From: Pseudomonadota bacterium
GTDB taxonomy: Bacteria; Myxococcota_A; UBA796; SXON01
Assembly (NCBI GenBank): GCA_030685065.1
Contig: JAUXQH010000155.1
Coordinates: 29,974 to 93,973, forward strand
Length of the DNA: 64,000 nt
Direction: 5' to 3'
The position numbers and the translations under genes were made by a program. Of this stretch, positions 16,892 to 28,617 are shown one piece after another (position 1 is the first letter of the stretch; every line of letters begins with the position of its first letter). The notes under the pieces are model-generated. The model did not search any database, was not told where the DNA came from, and was given only the letters and a program-made list of their open reading frames with translations.

Positions 16892-19696
16892 TCAATCCCG
16901 CCAGGCACTGCTGCCGATCGCGCGCTCGATGGCCTTCATCAGGTTTTCCCGCCCGACGGGCTTGGCGAGGTATCCGACGCAGCCGGCTGCCGCCGCGCGC
17001 TCGGGGTCACCCACCATTGCGTGGGCGGTGATCGCGATCACGGGGATCATGGCCGTGGCGGGGTCGGCGCGGAGAATGCGCGTCGCCGTGAGCCCATCCA
17101 TCTCCGGCATCTGGAGATCCATCAGGATCACGCCCGGACGCAAATCGCGCACGAGCTGGATCGCGGTCGAGCCGTCCTGGGCCTCCGTCAGATCGCACCG
17201 GGTCGAGGCCAGCATCGACCTGAGCACGCGCCGGTTGACGACGTTGTCGTCCACGATGAGCACGTGGAGCCGCTGCCCCCCATCGGTGGTGCTGGCTAGG
17301 GGCGGCTCGCCGGAACCCTGGCCTGCGGTGGCGACGGAAGGCGGCTTCTCCGAACCCGGCGCGGAGGCCATGGCCCGCTCGGCTCCCCACCCGCTGCCGA
17401 AGGGCTGGTCCGCGGCCCGCTCTCCCGCGGCGATCGGGCCCACGTCGGTGTCGGACACGCCGCCCAGGCCCAGCCCGGCGGGGTCGGCGAGGGGAAGGGT
17501 GAAAAAGAACGTGGACCCGCGCCCGAGCACGCTCTCACAGCCGATGGTCCCCTTCATCGCCTCTACGAGCTGCCTCGAGATGGCCAGGCCGAGCCCGGTG
17601 CCTCCACGTCGCCGGGCGAGGCCCGTGTCCAGCTGCGTAAAGGGCTGGAACAGCTTGTGAACGTCGTTGCTGTCGATCCCGATGCCCGTGTCGGTGACCG
17701 ACACGCGCGCGAATCCCCCGGGGATCTCCACCGCCCTGAGGGTGACGCTACCCCCGCTCGGGGTGAACTTCAGCGCGTTGGAGAGGAGGTTCAGCACGAC
17801 CTGGCGTACGCGATCCGGATCCGCCACGACGAAGCGGTGACCGGGCGCAATCGCGTCCACGACGGTGACCCGGCGTTCCTTCGCAAACACGCTCGTCAGC
17901 TCGCGGGCCTGGAGCACGGGGTGCGCGAGATCCATCCGCTCGGTGTCGATCTGGAGGCGGCCCGCCTCGATCCGGGTCAGATCGAGCACATCGTTGATGA
18001 GCAACAGGAGCTGCTCCCCCGCCTTGCGGATGTCCTGGACGTACGCCCGGTGCCCCTCCCCGAGGGGCGACACGCTGTCCACGAGGAGCACCTCCGCAAA
18101 CCCGATGACCGCGTTGAGCGGCGTCCGCAGCTCGTGCGACATGGTGGCGAGGACCTCGCTCTTGAGCCGGGACGCGCTCGCGAGGTCGGCGTTGCGGTCG
18201 GCGAGCTGGGCCCGTTGCTTCGCGACCTCCTCCGATTGCGCGGCCAGCACCTCCTGCTGGGCGAGGAGCTCCTCGAACCGTGTCATCAGCTCGTTGTTCG
18301 CGTTCTCGAGCTCCGCCGCCAGCGTGCTCTCCTGCGTGACGTCGTGCATGTACACGACGGCGCCCTGGATGGCGCCGGCATGGATCACCGGCACGATGCT
18401 GGCGAGCGCGACGCGGGGCGCCCCGACCACGTCCACGAACTCCATGCGACGACTACGAACGGTTCGGCCCGATGCGAGCGCGTCTCGGAGCGAGTCGACC
18501 GTTCCCGGGCCGCCGAGAAAGTCGACCGGGAGCTGGGCGGCCCAAGCGTCGGGCGTGACCCCGATCAGCGGATCTCCCAGGAGCCGAACCGAGGCCGAAT
18601 TGGCAATTCGAACGAGCCCCGACCGATCCAAATACACCACCGGATCCACGAGCACGTCCAAGGTGGCTTCGAGCAAGGCTCCCTGTTCGCGGATCACCGC
18701 CTCCGCGTCCCGACGTTCTGTCAGGTCGCGGATGTACACGATGAAGCGCGGAGGGCCGTGTTCGAACATGCGACGGATCGTCAGCTCCAGCGCGAGCGGA
18801 CGGCGGTCGGAGCGCTGCGCGCGCACCTCGAGGCGGTTCACCGGGGCGCCTCCGGCAAGGCACCCCGCGAGCGCCAGCTGGTGAAGCGCACGTTGCTCCG
18901 GTAGAGTCGCGATGTCGACGAGCGGCCGGCCCGCCGCCTCCGACCGAGGAATCACGAAGAGCTGCTCGGCGGCGGGACTGAACTCGACGATGTCCCCTCG
19001 CGCATCCAGCACCACGATGGGATCGACGCTGCTCTCGAGCACCGCGTTCCAGCTGCCCTCGCTGCTCCGGAGCGCCTCTGCCGCGGCCCGCCGCTCGGTG
19101 ATGTCGCGCGTGAAGCAGCGGGTGTGCAACGCGCGGCCCTCCCGCATCCGCATGCTGGAGCTGATGAGGACGTGGCGGATCGAGCCATCCTTGCACCGCA
19201 GCTCTGCTTCGAGGTTGACGACCACCCCCGCCGCGCCGAGACGGGCGAAGATCTCGCCCACCACGTTGGGATCGACGTGGAATCGCGCGATAGGCTGCCC
19301 GACGTATTCCTCGGCGGTGTACCCGAGCATGTCCAATTCGAAACGGTTGACCCAAACGATGATCCCGTCGGGATCGACCGCGTGCATGCCCTCCGTGGCG
19401 TTCTCGAGAAAGTCGGAGAGCTCCGCGCGTTGTTCCATCAGCGCCGCCTCGGCGGCCTTGCGTGCCGCCACGGCCGGAGCACGTCCAAGGGCCCAAGCCA
19501 TCACCGCGATCACGAGGAGATAGGCCCAGAACGGCTCGTGCGGCCCCAGCGCCGCCACCCACACGACGGCGAGAACCAGGAGGTAGCGGATCGCGCCTAC
19601 GGCCCCCCCGTGTACCCGCGGGAACGTTTGGGACGCGCTGGTGCCCGCGGACGCAGGAGGTTTCGGATTCGGCGGCAGGTTCGGCGTGGAGCGCAC
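16892..19696 (-). CDS. Multi-PAS hybrid histidine kinase
   Basis: About 934 residues from the proposed GTG at 19696. A hydrophobic stretch of one or two helices near residues 38-75 (YLLVLAVVWVAALG, YLLVIAVMAWALG) comes first. Three PAS domains occupy about 90-450, followed by a coiled coil. HisKA has H521 in TMSHELRTPLNAV; the ATPase domain has NLLSNALKF, TDTGIGI and GGTGLGLAI. The C-terminal receiver has D860 in LMDLQMPEMDG and Lys in AKPVG. All catalytic motifs are intact. The frame stays open to 20008, but the extra 104 residues are Arg-rich and unlike any domain, so a later start is likely. It is divergent from the kinase at 20011. Confidence 0.88.
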   Translation of the reverse strand: MRSTPNLPPNPKPPASAGTSASQTFPRVHGGAVGAIRYLLVLAVVWVAALGPHEPFWAYLLVIAVMAWALGRAPAVAARKAAEAALMEQRAELSDFLENATEGMHAVDPDGIIVWVNRFELDMLGYTAEEYVGQPIARFHVDPNVVGEIFARLGAAGVVVNLEAELRCKDGSIRHVLISSSMRMREGRALHTRCFTRDITERRAAAEALRSSEGSWNAVLESSVDPIVVLDARGDIVEFSPAAEQLFVIPRSEAAGRPLVDIATLPEQRALHQLALAGCLAGGAPVNRLEVRAQRSDRRPLALELTIRRMFEHGPPRFIVYIRDLTERRDAEAVIREQGALLEATLDVLVDPVVYLDRSGLVRIANSASVRLLGDPLIGVTPDAWAAQLPVDFLGGPGTVDSLRDALASGRTVRSRRMEFVDVVGAPRVALASIVPVIHAGAIQGAVVYMHDVTQESTLAAELENANNELMTRFEELLAQQEVLAAQSEEVAKQRAQLADRNADLASASRLKSEVLATMSHELRTPLNAVIGFAEVLLVDSVSPLGEGHRAYVQDIRKAGEQLLLLINDVLDLTRIEAGRLQIDTERMDLAHPVLQARELTSVFAKERRVTVVDAIAPGHRFVVADPDRVRQVVLNLLSNALKFTPSGGSVTLRAVEIPGGFARVSVTDTGIGIDSNDVHKLFQPFTQLDTGLARRRGGTGLGLAISRQLVEAMKGTIGCESVLGRGSTFFFTLPLADPAGLGLGGVSDTDVGPIAAGERAADQPFGSGWGAERAMASAPGSEKPPSVATAGQGSGEPPLASTTDGGQRLHVLIVDDNVVNRRVLRSMLASTRCDLTEAQDGSTAIQLVRDLRPGVILMDLQMPEMDGLTATRILRADPATAMIPVIAITAHAMVGDPERAAAAGCVGYLAKPVGRENLMKAIERAIGSSAWRD

Positions 19697-19804
19697 CCGA
19701 CCGTCTATCCCGGTACAACCATCGACCGCACGAGACGAACCGTGACATCCGAGACGAACCTTGACCTCTGTGCCAGCCGCCGGTCGGCTTAGTGTGTAGG
19801 TCAG

Positions 19805-20010
19805 ATGGACGCTTCTGGCAGCGTGGGGCGGCGGACGAGTGGGGAGTTCATGACCACGGCACCTGGAGCCGAAGACGGATCGCTCATCGACGCGTTCGTG
19901 CGTGCGAGCTATCGCGCGGGGACAGGCATGCTTAGCCCACCGATCGAGAACCATCGTGGCGTCATGACCGGGAATCTCCCCCCGGTTCCGGGCGCCGGGC
20001 GCTCCCACCG

Positions 20011-20014
<4 letters not shown>
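19805..20014 (+). CDS. Possible small leader protein coupled to downstream kinase
   Basis: A 69-codon frame whose stop overlaps the next start (ATGA at 20011-20014), as in coupled genes. AGGTCAG precedes its ATG. It has no recognisable domain, and its third-position GC is lower than in neighbouring genes, so it may not be real. If real, it would explain why the kinase at 20011 has no ribosome-binding site of its own. Confidence 0.25.
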
Positions 20015-22401
<2,387 letters not shown>

Positions 22402-22434
22402 TGACCGGGTTCTCGATTGGGCCGACCAGCCGAA

Positions 22435-24279
22435 TCAGAACGCGTCGATGTTGGCGTCCATCCACACCAGGCGTGCGCTGATGAAGGTGAGCACGCGGGC
22501 GTGCTCCTCCTCGTGGCTCGACACGGGACAGAGCCAGTCGTCCACTTCGTCGGTCTGGTACGCGATGTCCTCGATCGGCCAGCGCTCGAAGTTCCTGGCC
22601 ACGCCCTCTCCGAGCGTCGCGTCATACCCCGCGATGCGCGCGAGGATGGCGTCCTCCCCCATGGGACCTTCGCGGAGCTCTGCCCAACGGGCCACGAGCG
22701 CCGCGTGGAAGGCCGGCTCCGCCGCCATCGCGTCCACGAACTCCGTCCGCGTGATCCAACCTTCGGCGCCACAGTCGTAGAACGGGTAACCGAAGCTCAG
22801 ATCGAGGTCCCACGGGGAGAAGAACATCTTGCCGGCGGTGTCCTTCCACAGGTGGACGCTGAGCTGGTACGCGTCGATGTTCTTCGTGAATTCCTGGAGG
22901 AGAACGAAATCCACGGCGCTGGCGAGGTCTACGTAGCCGAAGATTCCGGTCACGGGATCGGAAGGGTCGGCACCCTGGATCGCGTCTTCCCAGGCAGTGA
23001 GGTAGGACGAGACCTCCGCCTGCGCCGCCGCCGTGTCATCCGGGAAGACCAACTGCCAGGTGCCGTATCCGACGGCATTCTCATGGAACCCGTCCACGTC
23101 GTCCAACTTGACGATGAAGCTGGTGCCGGGTGAACCCTCGTCCCCGATGTCGACGCGAGTATCCTCGCGTTCGATCTTCTCGCCCAGGGTGTAGACCCCC
23201 TGGTATTGTCCGCCGAGGGTGAGCTCGCAGAACACGCTCTCGGTGGCGTAGCGCTCGGGGCCACCGAAGGATTGGAAGAGGTCGAAGGCGAGACGGTTCC
23301 GGAACAGCACACGATCGAGGTACTGCCCATTCAGGATCCAGTCGCTGTCCGAGCCCATGCCGAGCAGGTCCGTGGGGGCGTCGCCCCCGGAGGCTTCGAG
23401 GAACAGATCGAAGCGCGCGTCACCGAGGAGATCGACAACGTCCGCGGTGTCGCCCGTGTCACCCGTGTCCCCTGGAGATTCGTCGATCGCACCCCCGGGC
23501 TCCGCTTGGTGGAGCTCGACCGCGATCACGTTCATCCCGTCGACCAGCAGCGAAGGATCGACCTTCGCGACCACCCAGAGCAGCTCGTCGGCCGCGGACA
23601 CGGGGGCCACCGCACGCGTGTCGAAGCTCGCGCCCGATGCGAGGTTCTCCCGCAGGATCTCGGTGCCGTTCAGATAGACCGCGGCGCCGTCGTTACGTAG
23701 AAGCCCAACAGACAACTTCGTGATGTCGGGAAGCGAGGCGACGCCGAACGTGTACCGGAAATAGCTCGTGACGGCGGGCGTCTCCGAGTCCGGTCCCGAG
23801 GAGATGATCGTCGCGAGGTAGTCGCCGCCGTACCCCAGGGGCGCGGCTCCCTCGGACCACGCCGCGTCATCATAGGAGAGATCGCGCCAGGACGTGCCCA
23901 GATCCGATCCGTCGTCGATGTAATGCCAGACGAACCCCGGCCAGATGGGCAGCTCGGTGTGGTCCCGGAGCTCCGCCGAATATTGCGGCTTGGGGAAGGT
24001 GAGCGACGTGCGCCCGCGCAGCTCCATCCCCGCAGGCCCGTCGTACAGCGGGACCCCATCCCCGCTCACGACCTGCATCACGCACGGCACCTTGGGGTCA
24101 TCCAGGATGTTCCCGTCACACTCGACGACGACCTGACACATCAGGTCCGGATCCCCCGTGAGGTCGGTGTCGTCGGCGCTGTCTGCGCCCGTGTCCCCAC
24201 CCGTGGACCCGTCAGAGTCTGCGGGCTTCGACCCGTCAGTTGGCCCGCATCCCAGGAGCGACAAGAGAATGAGCTGCAT
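22435..24279 (-). CDS. CotH-family lipoprotein with inserted beta-sandwich domain
   Basis: A 614-residue secreted lipoprotein; leader MQLILLSLLGC ends in a lipobox and is followed by an Asp/Ser/Gly/Thr-rich linker. The CotH fold, an atypical protein-kinase-like family, is seen in ELRGRTSLTFPKPQYS, DWILNGQYLDRVLFRN, GVYTLGEKI and FFSPWDLDLSFG. Between the first two of these motifs lies an insertion (about residues 115-275, YIDDGSDLGTSWRDLSYDD through LLWVVAKVDPSLL). It resembles a galactose-binding-like beta-sandwich often attached to CotH proteins in this bacterial group. Role unknown; possible surface protein phosphorylation or polysaccharide contact. It is divergent from the polysaccharide operon at 24455 across 175 bases. 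Confidence 0.85.
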   Translation of the reverse strand: MQLILLSLLGCGPTDGSKPADSDGSTGGDTGADSADDTDLTGDPDLMCQVVVECDGNILDDPKVPCVMQVVSGDGVPLYDGPAGMELRGRTSLTFPKPQYSAELRDHTELPIWPGFVWHYIDDGSDLGTSWRDLSYDDAAWSEGAAPLGYGGDYLATIISSGPDSETPAVTSYFRYTFGVASLPDITKLSVGLLRNDGAAVYLNGTEILRENLASGASFDTRAVAPVSAADELLWVVAKVDPSLLVDGMNVIAVELHQAEPGGAIDESPGDTGDTGDTADVVDLLGDARFDLFLEASGGDAPTDLLGMGSDSDWILNGQYLDRVLFRNRLAFDLFQSFGGPERYATESVFCELTLGGQYQGVYTLGEKIEREDTRVDIGDEGSPGTSFIVKLDDVDGFHENAVGYGTWQLVFPDDTAAAQAEVSSYLTAWEDAIQGADPSDPVTGIFGYVDLASAVDFVLLQEFTKNIDAYQLSVHLWKDTAGKMFFSPWDLDLSFGYPFYDCGAEGWITRTEFVDAMAAEPAFHAALVARWAELREGPMGEDAILARIAGYDATLGEGVARNFERWPIEDIAYQTDEVDDWLCPVSSHEEEHARVLTFISARLVWMDANIDAF

Positions 24280-24454
24280 CCAAGGATTCTACCCCAGACC
24301 CTCTCGCCGGGCGTGACCCCTTCGGTTCTCGCGAGTCGCCAAATGTCTGAGGGCACGACAAATTGGCTCGTTGTCTCGATTTCGTGAGGCCACTCGGAAG
24401 GGCCGCGTGGGCTCCGGCTATGGGCCTGACTTGTGAACAGTCGGAGCCTGCGGA

Positions 24455-25855
24455 ATGAGACCGTCCCTGAAGATCCCCGCCCTAAGGATTGCTGTCGTCC
24501 TCGCGCTCCTCGCGCCGGTGGGCGCGGCTGTCGCGCGCCCACCGAAGGTTGCCCAGCACCCCGGACGAAATGGGAAGCTGACCGAAAACCAACTCCAGAT
24601 GGCCAAGATCGCCTGGAAGTACTTCGAGAACAATTTTCAAGCGGACACCTGCCTCGTCAACGCCGTCGACAACTATCCCTCTACGACCATGTGGGACGCC
24701 GGGAGCAGCCTGGGTGCGCTGATCTCCGCGTTCGAGCTCGGAGTCGTGGATGAAGACACCTTTCATTCGCGCGTTCGGTGCACGCTGATCACCCTGGGCA
24801 AGCTCGACCTGTACAAGGGAGAGCTCCCAAACAAGGCGTATGACACCCGCACCGGGGCCATGGTCAACTACGCCAACGAGCCCGGCGAGATCGGCTACTC
24901 GGCGCTCGATATCGGTCGACTCCTGATCTGGCTCCGGATCCTCCAGGAACGCCAGCCGCACTACATCCCGGCGGTCAACGCGATCGTGGCGCGCTGGAAC
25001 TTCTGCAACCTGCTCGACAAGTGCGGCACCCTCTACGGCGCCGTGCCCGAAGGTGCGGGGACGGTCTACCTTCAGGAGGGCCGTCTCGGCTACGAGGAGT
25101 ACGCGGCAAAGGGATTCCAACTCTGGGGCTTCGACACCAAGGAGGCCTCGCGGCTCGAGCCGATGGAGCTCGACCGCATCCATGGGATCGACATCCCGTT
25201 CGACTCCCGGGATCCTCGGCTCCTCGGGGCGCACAACTACGTCGTGACGGAGAGCTACGCGCTCGACGGGATCGAGCTGAACTGGGACAACGCGGGCGAT
25301 CGGTCGCTCGACGACATGCGACACAGCGACAAGACCGCGGCGGACTTCGCCGGCCGTGTCTACGACGTGCAGGAAGCCCGGCACGCCGCCACGGGCATCC
25401 TCACGGCGCGAACGGAGCACCAGCTCGACGCGGCCCCGTGGTTCGTCTACGACACCGTGTACTCGGATGGATATCGTTGGAACACCATCACGGATGACGG
25501 GCGCTATCTCCCCGCCTCGGCGGCGGTGTCCACGAAGGCGGCGTTCAGCCTGTGGGCCCTCTGGGATACGCCCTACACCCAGCTGCTGTATACCGCCATG
25601 GTCGGGAAGTTCGACCCGGAGCGTGGGTACTACGAGGGTGTGTACGAGCACTCCGGCGTCGAGATCAAGACCTTCACCGCCAACAGCAACGGGATCATCC
25701 TCGAGACCCTGCTCTACAAGGTCCAGGGCAAGCTCCTTCGGTTCGGCCCCGGCGCGCTCCCGTCCTGGGCGTCGACCGAGGGCGACGTGGCGCGGAGCAG
25801 CTGTCAGCTCCCCAGCCATCAGCGCTCCCCCTGCGGCGCGGCTCCGTCGCGCTGA
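24455..25855 (+). CDS. DUF3131 periplasmic protein of polysaccharide locus
   Basis: A 466-residue exported protein; the leader MRPSLKIPALRIAVVLALL ends at an AVA cleavage site near residue 28. The rest is a DUF3131 domain, an alpha/alpha-barrel fold related to glycoside hydrolases and lyases, with TTMWDAGSSLGALISA, GYSALDIGRLLIWL, GFQLWGFDT and FTANSNGIILETLLYK. Family members often sit beside membrane glycosyltransferases, so trimming or guiding the product glycan is likely. Acidic residues such as D in MWDAG and E in NEPGEIGYS are candidates for catalysis. Its stop overlaps the glycosyltransferase ATG (TGATG), so translation is coupled. It is the first gene of a five-gene operon. Confidence 0.88.
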   Translation: MRPSLKIPALRIAVVLALLAPVGAAVARPPKVAQHPGRNGKLTENQLQMAKIAWKYFENNFQADTCLVNAVDNYPSTTMWDAGSSLGALISAFELGVVDEDTFHSRVRCTLITLGKLDLYKGELPNKAYDTRTGAMVNYANEPGEIGYSALDIGRLLIWLRILQERQPHYIPAVNAIVARWNFCNLLDKCGTLYGAVPEGAGTVYLQEGRLGYEEYAAKGFQLWGFDTKEASRLEPMELDRIHGIDIPFDSRDPRLLGAHNYVVTESYALDGIELNWDNAGDRSLDDMRHSDKTAADFAGRVYDVQEARHAATGILTARTEHQLDAAPWFVYDTVYSDGYRWNTITDDGRYLPASAAVSTKAAFSLWALWDTPYTQLLYTAMVGKFDPERGYYEGVYEHSGVEIKTFTANSNGIILETLLYKVQGKLLRFGPGALPSWASTEGDVARSSCQLPSHQRSPCGAAPSR

Positions 25856-27870
25856 TGTCGGCGATCACCGAGCTCGCCGAGGAAGGCATTCCGCGATGGA
25901 TGGCGTGGGCCGCGGGGCCTGATCCGGCCGCGCGCGTCGCGTTCAAGATTCGCACGGTTCAGCTGCTCATCCTCCTCAATCTCACGATGCTCACCGCCTA
26001 CATCGTGTGGCGGGGCCTCTTCACGATCAATTGGGCCTTGTGGCCGCTCTCCATCGCTCTCTTCGGCGCCGAGCTCTACAGCTTCGTCGACACCTTCCTC
26101 TTCAGCCTCGGCATGTGGAGGATGCGCATCCGCGGCGAACCGCCGCCCGCGTCCCCCGACGCCACGGTAGACGTGTTCATCACCTGCTACAACGAGCCCG
26201 TGGAGCTGGTGCGCGCCACGGCGAGGGCAGCGCGTGACATCCATCATCTGCACATGACCTGGGTGCTCGACGACGGGGACAACCCGGAGATGCGCCTCAT
26301 GGCCGAGCAGGAGGGGGTGGGGTACATCACGCGGGGCGCCACGTGGAAGGGCAAGGACCGCCACGCGAAGGCGGGAAACCTGATCAACGCGCTGTTCCAG
26401 ACCGAGGGCCAATTCCTGTTGGTGCTCGACGCGGACCAGGTCCCCAAGCCGGAGATCCTGGACCGCACGCTCGGGTACTTCGACGACCCGAAGGTGGCGC
26501 TGGTTCAGACACCCCAGTGGTTCAGCAACGTCCCCGAGGGCGATCCGTTCGGTGTGGCCGCACCGCTGTTCTATGGGCCCATCCAACAGGGAAAGGACGG
26601 ATGGAACTCCGCCTTTTTCTGCGGTTCCAACGCGGTGCTACGTCGGGACCCCCTCATGTACGCGGGCCTCGTGGCCTACGCGAAGGAGCTGAACACCCGC
26701 GTGCGCGGCGCGCTCGGGGACATCGATCGTCGCCTGCGCCGGGCCGCGGCCACCCTCGATCCGTCCGCGAGCTCGGCACGGGCGTCCCTGCGGGCCGTGT
26801 GGCGGGCCGGGCGTGAAGCCCGCAGGAAGCTCGACGCTGGTGCGCCGCTCCAGGAGATCACCTGGGAGTTCCAACGAACGCTCGAGGGCGTGTCACGCGA
26901 GCTCGTCGACGCGGACGTCAAGAAGATCTACGCGGATCTCGTGGCCATCCCCGGCATGAACCCGGCCGCGTTGGTGGCCCTCGAGGCGAGCGCCGGCCCG
27001 ATGTCACGCCTCTCCGGAAAGGGCGCTTCCCCGCTGGTGGCCATCGAGGAGGTCCGCCAGCTCCTCGCCGACATCGACGTGGACCGCTCCGACCAGGCCG
27101 AGCCCGTGCAGCCGCTCGCGACGATCTCCGTCACGGAGGACATGGCTACGGCGATGCGGTTGCACGCCCTCGGCTTCAGCTCCGTGTACCACCACGAGAT
27201 CCTCGCCGTCGGCCTCGCCCCGGACGACCTCCGCTCGGTCCTCCAGCAGCGGCTCCGGTGGGCTCAAGGCACCATGCAGGTCCTCTTCCGCGAGAACCCG
27301 CTCCTCCAGCGTGGGCTCTCCTGGCCGCAGCGCCTGATGTACTTCTCCACGATGTGGAGCTACCTCTCGGGCTTCGCGAGCGTCGTCTACCTCATCGCCC
27401 CCGCGTTGTACCTCCTCTTCGGCTGGCTCCCGGTCAAGGCGCTCTCGTGGCAGTTCCTCTGCTTCCTGGTGCCGTGCCTCGTGCTCAATCAGCTCCTGTT
27501 CGCGCTGATCGGATACGGCCTGCCGACGTGGCGCGGTCAGCAGTACAGCCTTGCGCTCTTTCCTCTCTGGATCCGGGCGGTCATCACCGCGATCCAGAAC
27601 GTGTACTTTGGAACGAAGCTTCCGTTCGTGGTGACTCCCAAGACAAGACAAGGCGGAGCGCATTGGGCGCTCGTGCGCCCGCAGCTCGCGATGACGGTGC
27701 TGCTGGCCGGATCGGGCATCTACGGGGTCGTCCAGCTCGCATCGGGTCGGGCCCACGAGACGTTTCCCACCATCATCAACCTGGTGTGGGCCGTGTACGG
27801 GATCGTGATGCTCAGCGTCGTACTCAACGCGGCAAGGTGGCAGCCGAAAGAAACAGGAGTGAATTCATGA
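25855..27870 (+). CDS. BcsA-like family 2 glycosyltransferase (processive, membrane)
   Basis: A 671-residue inner-membrane polysaccharide synthase. Two N-terminal membrane helices (about 35-85) precede a GT2 domain with DDGDNPEMR, the metal-binding D192-A-D194, FFCGSNAVLRRDPL, the catalytic TED (E428, D429) and the processivity motif Q465-R-L-R-W469. At least five C-terminal helices form the channel. It resembles cellulose synthase BcsA with two differences: no C-terminal PilZ (c-di-GMP) domain, and an extra helical insertion of about 150 residues (275-425) between the acceptor motif and TED. Its stop overlaps the STAS gene (ATGA). The sugar donor is unknown; UDP-glucose is the likeliest. Confidence 0.92.
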   Translation: MSAITELAEEGIPRWMAWAAGPDPAARVAFKIRTVQLLILLNLTMLTAYIVWRGLFTINWALWPLSIALFGAELYSFVDTFLFSLGMWRMRIRGEPPPASPDATVDVFITCYNEPVELVRATARAARDIHHLHMTWVLDDGDNPEMRLMAEQEGVGYITRGATWKGKDRHAKAGNLINALFQTEGQFLLVLDADQVPKPEILDRTLGYFDDPKVALVQTPQWFSNVPEGDPFGVAAPLFYGPIQQGKDGWNSAFFCGSNAVLRRDPLMYAGLVAYAKELNTRVRGALGDIDRRLRRAAATLDPSASSARASLRAVWRAGREARRKLDAGAPLQEITWEFQRTLEGVSRELVDADVKKIYADLVAIPGMNPAALVALEASAGPMSRLSGKGASPLVAIEEVRQLLADIDVDRSDQAEPVQPLATISVTEDMATAMRLHALGFSSVYHHEILAVGLAPDDLRSVLQQRLRWAQGTMQVLFRENPLLQRGLSWPQRLMYFSTMWSYLSGFASVVYLIAPALYLLFGWLPVKALSWQFLCFLVPCLVLNQLLFALIGYGLPTWRGQQYSLALFPLWIRAVITAIQNVYFGTKLPFVVTPKTRQGGAHWALVRPQLAMTVLLAGSGIYGVVQLASGRAHETFPTIINLVWAVYGIVMLSVVLNAARWQPKETGVNS

Positions 27871-28205
27871 GTGTACATGTAGACATCCGTGGCCCGGCAA
27901 CAGCGGTGGCGGCGGTGGAGGGGCGCCTCGACCTCCTGACGGCCTCTGACGTGAAGCGTCAGCTTCAAGCGGCGGTCGCGACGGGCCTGCATCGCCTGGT
28001 CGTCGACCTTCATGGCGTGCCGTTCATCGACAGCTCCGGACTCGGCGCGCTCATCGGCGCCCTCAAGGCGACGCGCCTCGCCGGTGGTGACCTCCGCATC
28101 GCGCGTCCCGGCGAGCAGGTCCGGTATGTGTTGGAGATCTCGATGCTCGACCGCGTGCTGGTGTGCCACAAGACGGTGGAAGAAGCTCTTGCTCGCTACG
28201 AATGA
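27867..28205 (+). CDS. STAS-domain anti-sigma-factor-antagonist-type protein
   Basis: A 112-residue single STAS domain protein of the SpoIIAA/RsbV family. The phospho-serine motif DSSGLGALIG is at residues 55-64, and the strand LHRLVVDLHGVPFI and the C-terminal helix VEEALARYE are typical. In known partner switches this protein binds an RsbW-type kinase until it is phosphorylated on the serine. Here the kinase gene overlaps its 3' end, and both lie inside a polysaccharide operon with no sigma-factor gene, so the target may be the synthase itself. ATGA overlap with the glycosyltransferase stop; GGAGT lies nearby. Confidence 0.93.
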   Translation: MSVHVDIRGPATAVAAVEGRLDLLTASDVKRQLQAAVATGLHRLVVDLHGVPFIDSSGLGALIGALKATRLAGGDLRIARPGEQVRYVLEISMLDRVLVCHKTVEEALARYE

Positions 28206-28617
28206 GGCCTGCAGCCTGCCGGCGCAGCCCGAGTCGCTGCCGCATCTCCACGAGGTGATGGCTCGGTTCTGGGCGTCGGTCGAGGCCGTTCGTGGCCACC
28301 GCGTGCCATCGCACATACGACACGGCCTCGCGACAGCCGTGGCAGAGGTCGGAGCGAATATCATCCGCCATTCGCAGGCGAAGTCGTTCGATTTCATCCT
28401 GGTCCTCCGAGACGAGGACACGGTGGAGGCCCGCTTCGAGGACGCGGGCGTGCCGTTCGGCGCGGTGCCGTACGGCGAGTTCGATCCTCACATGCTTCCG
28501 GAGGGCGGGATGGGGCTCACGCTGGCCAAACGAGCGCTCCACGCGCTCGAGTATCGGCGCCTGCCGAACGGCACCAACTGCTGGACGCTGGTCGTGCTCC
28601 TTCCGGTGTCGAAGTGA
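28189..28617 (+). CDS. RsbW/SpoIIAB-like serine kinase
   Basis: About 142 residues with a GHKL ATPase fold. The N-box is VAEVGANIIRHS, G1 is FEDAGVPFG and the G2 loop is EGGMGLTLAKRALHALEY, matching the anti-sigma-factor kinase family. It should phosphorylate the STAS protein encoded just before it. No ATG fits: I use TTG at 28189, which follows GGAAG and overlaps the STAS gene by 17 bases. An ATG at codon 25 would cut the first strand and helix. Its stop overlaps the GTG of the next gene (GTGA), so all five genes of the operon are coupled or overlapping. Confidence 0.9.
   Translation: MLATNEACSLPAQPESLPHLHEVMARFWASVEAVRGHRVPSHIRHGLATAVAEVGANIIRHSQAKSFDFILVLRDEDTVEARFEDAGVPFGAVPYGEFDPHMLPEGGMGLTLAKRALHALEYRRLPNGTNCWTLVVLLPVSK

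Noticed and set aside
19697..20008. Extra 104 N-terminal residues on the multi-PAS kinase
   Set aside because: Arg- and His-rich, no domain, and would run almost to the divergent kinase start.
25855..27870. Full cellulose synthase (bcsA) name
   Set aside because: No PilZ domain, a large insertion, and no BcsB or BcsC neighbours, so the exact product is not certain.
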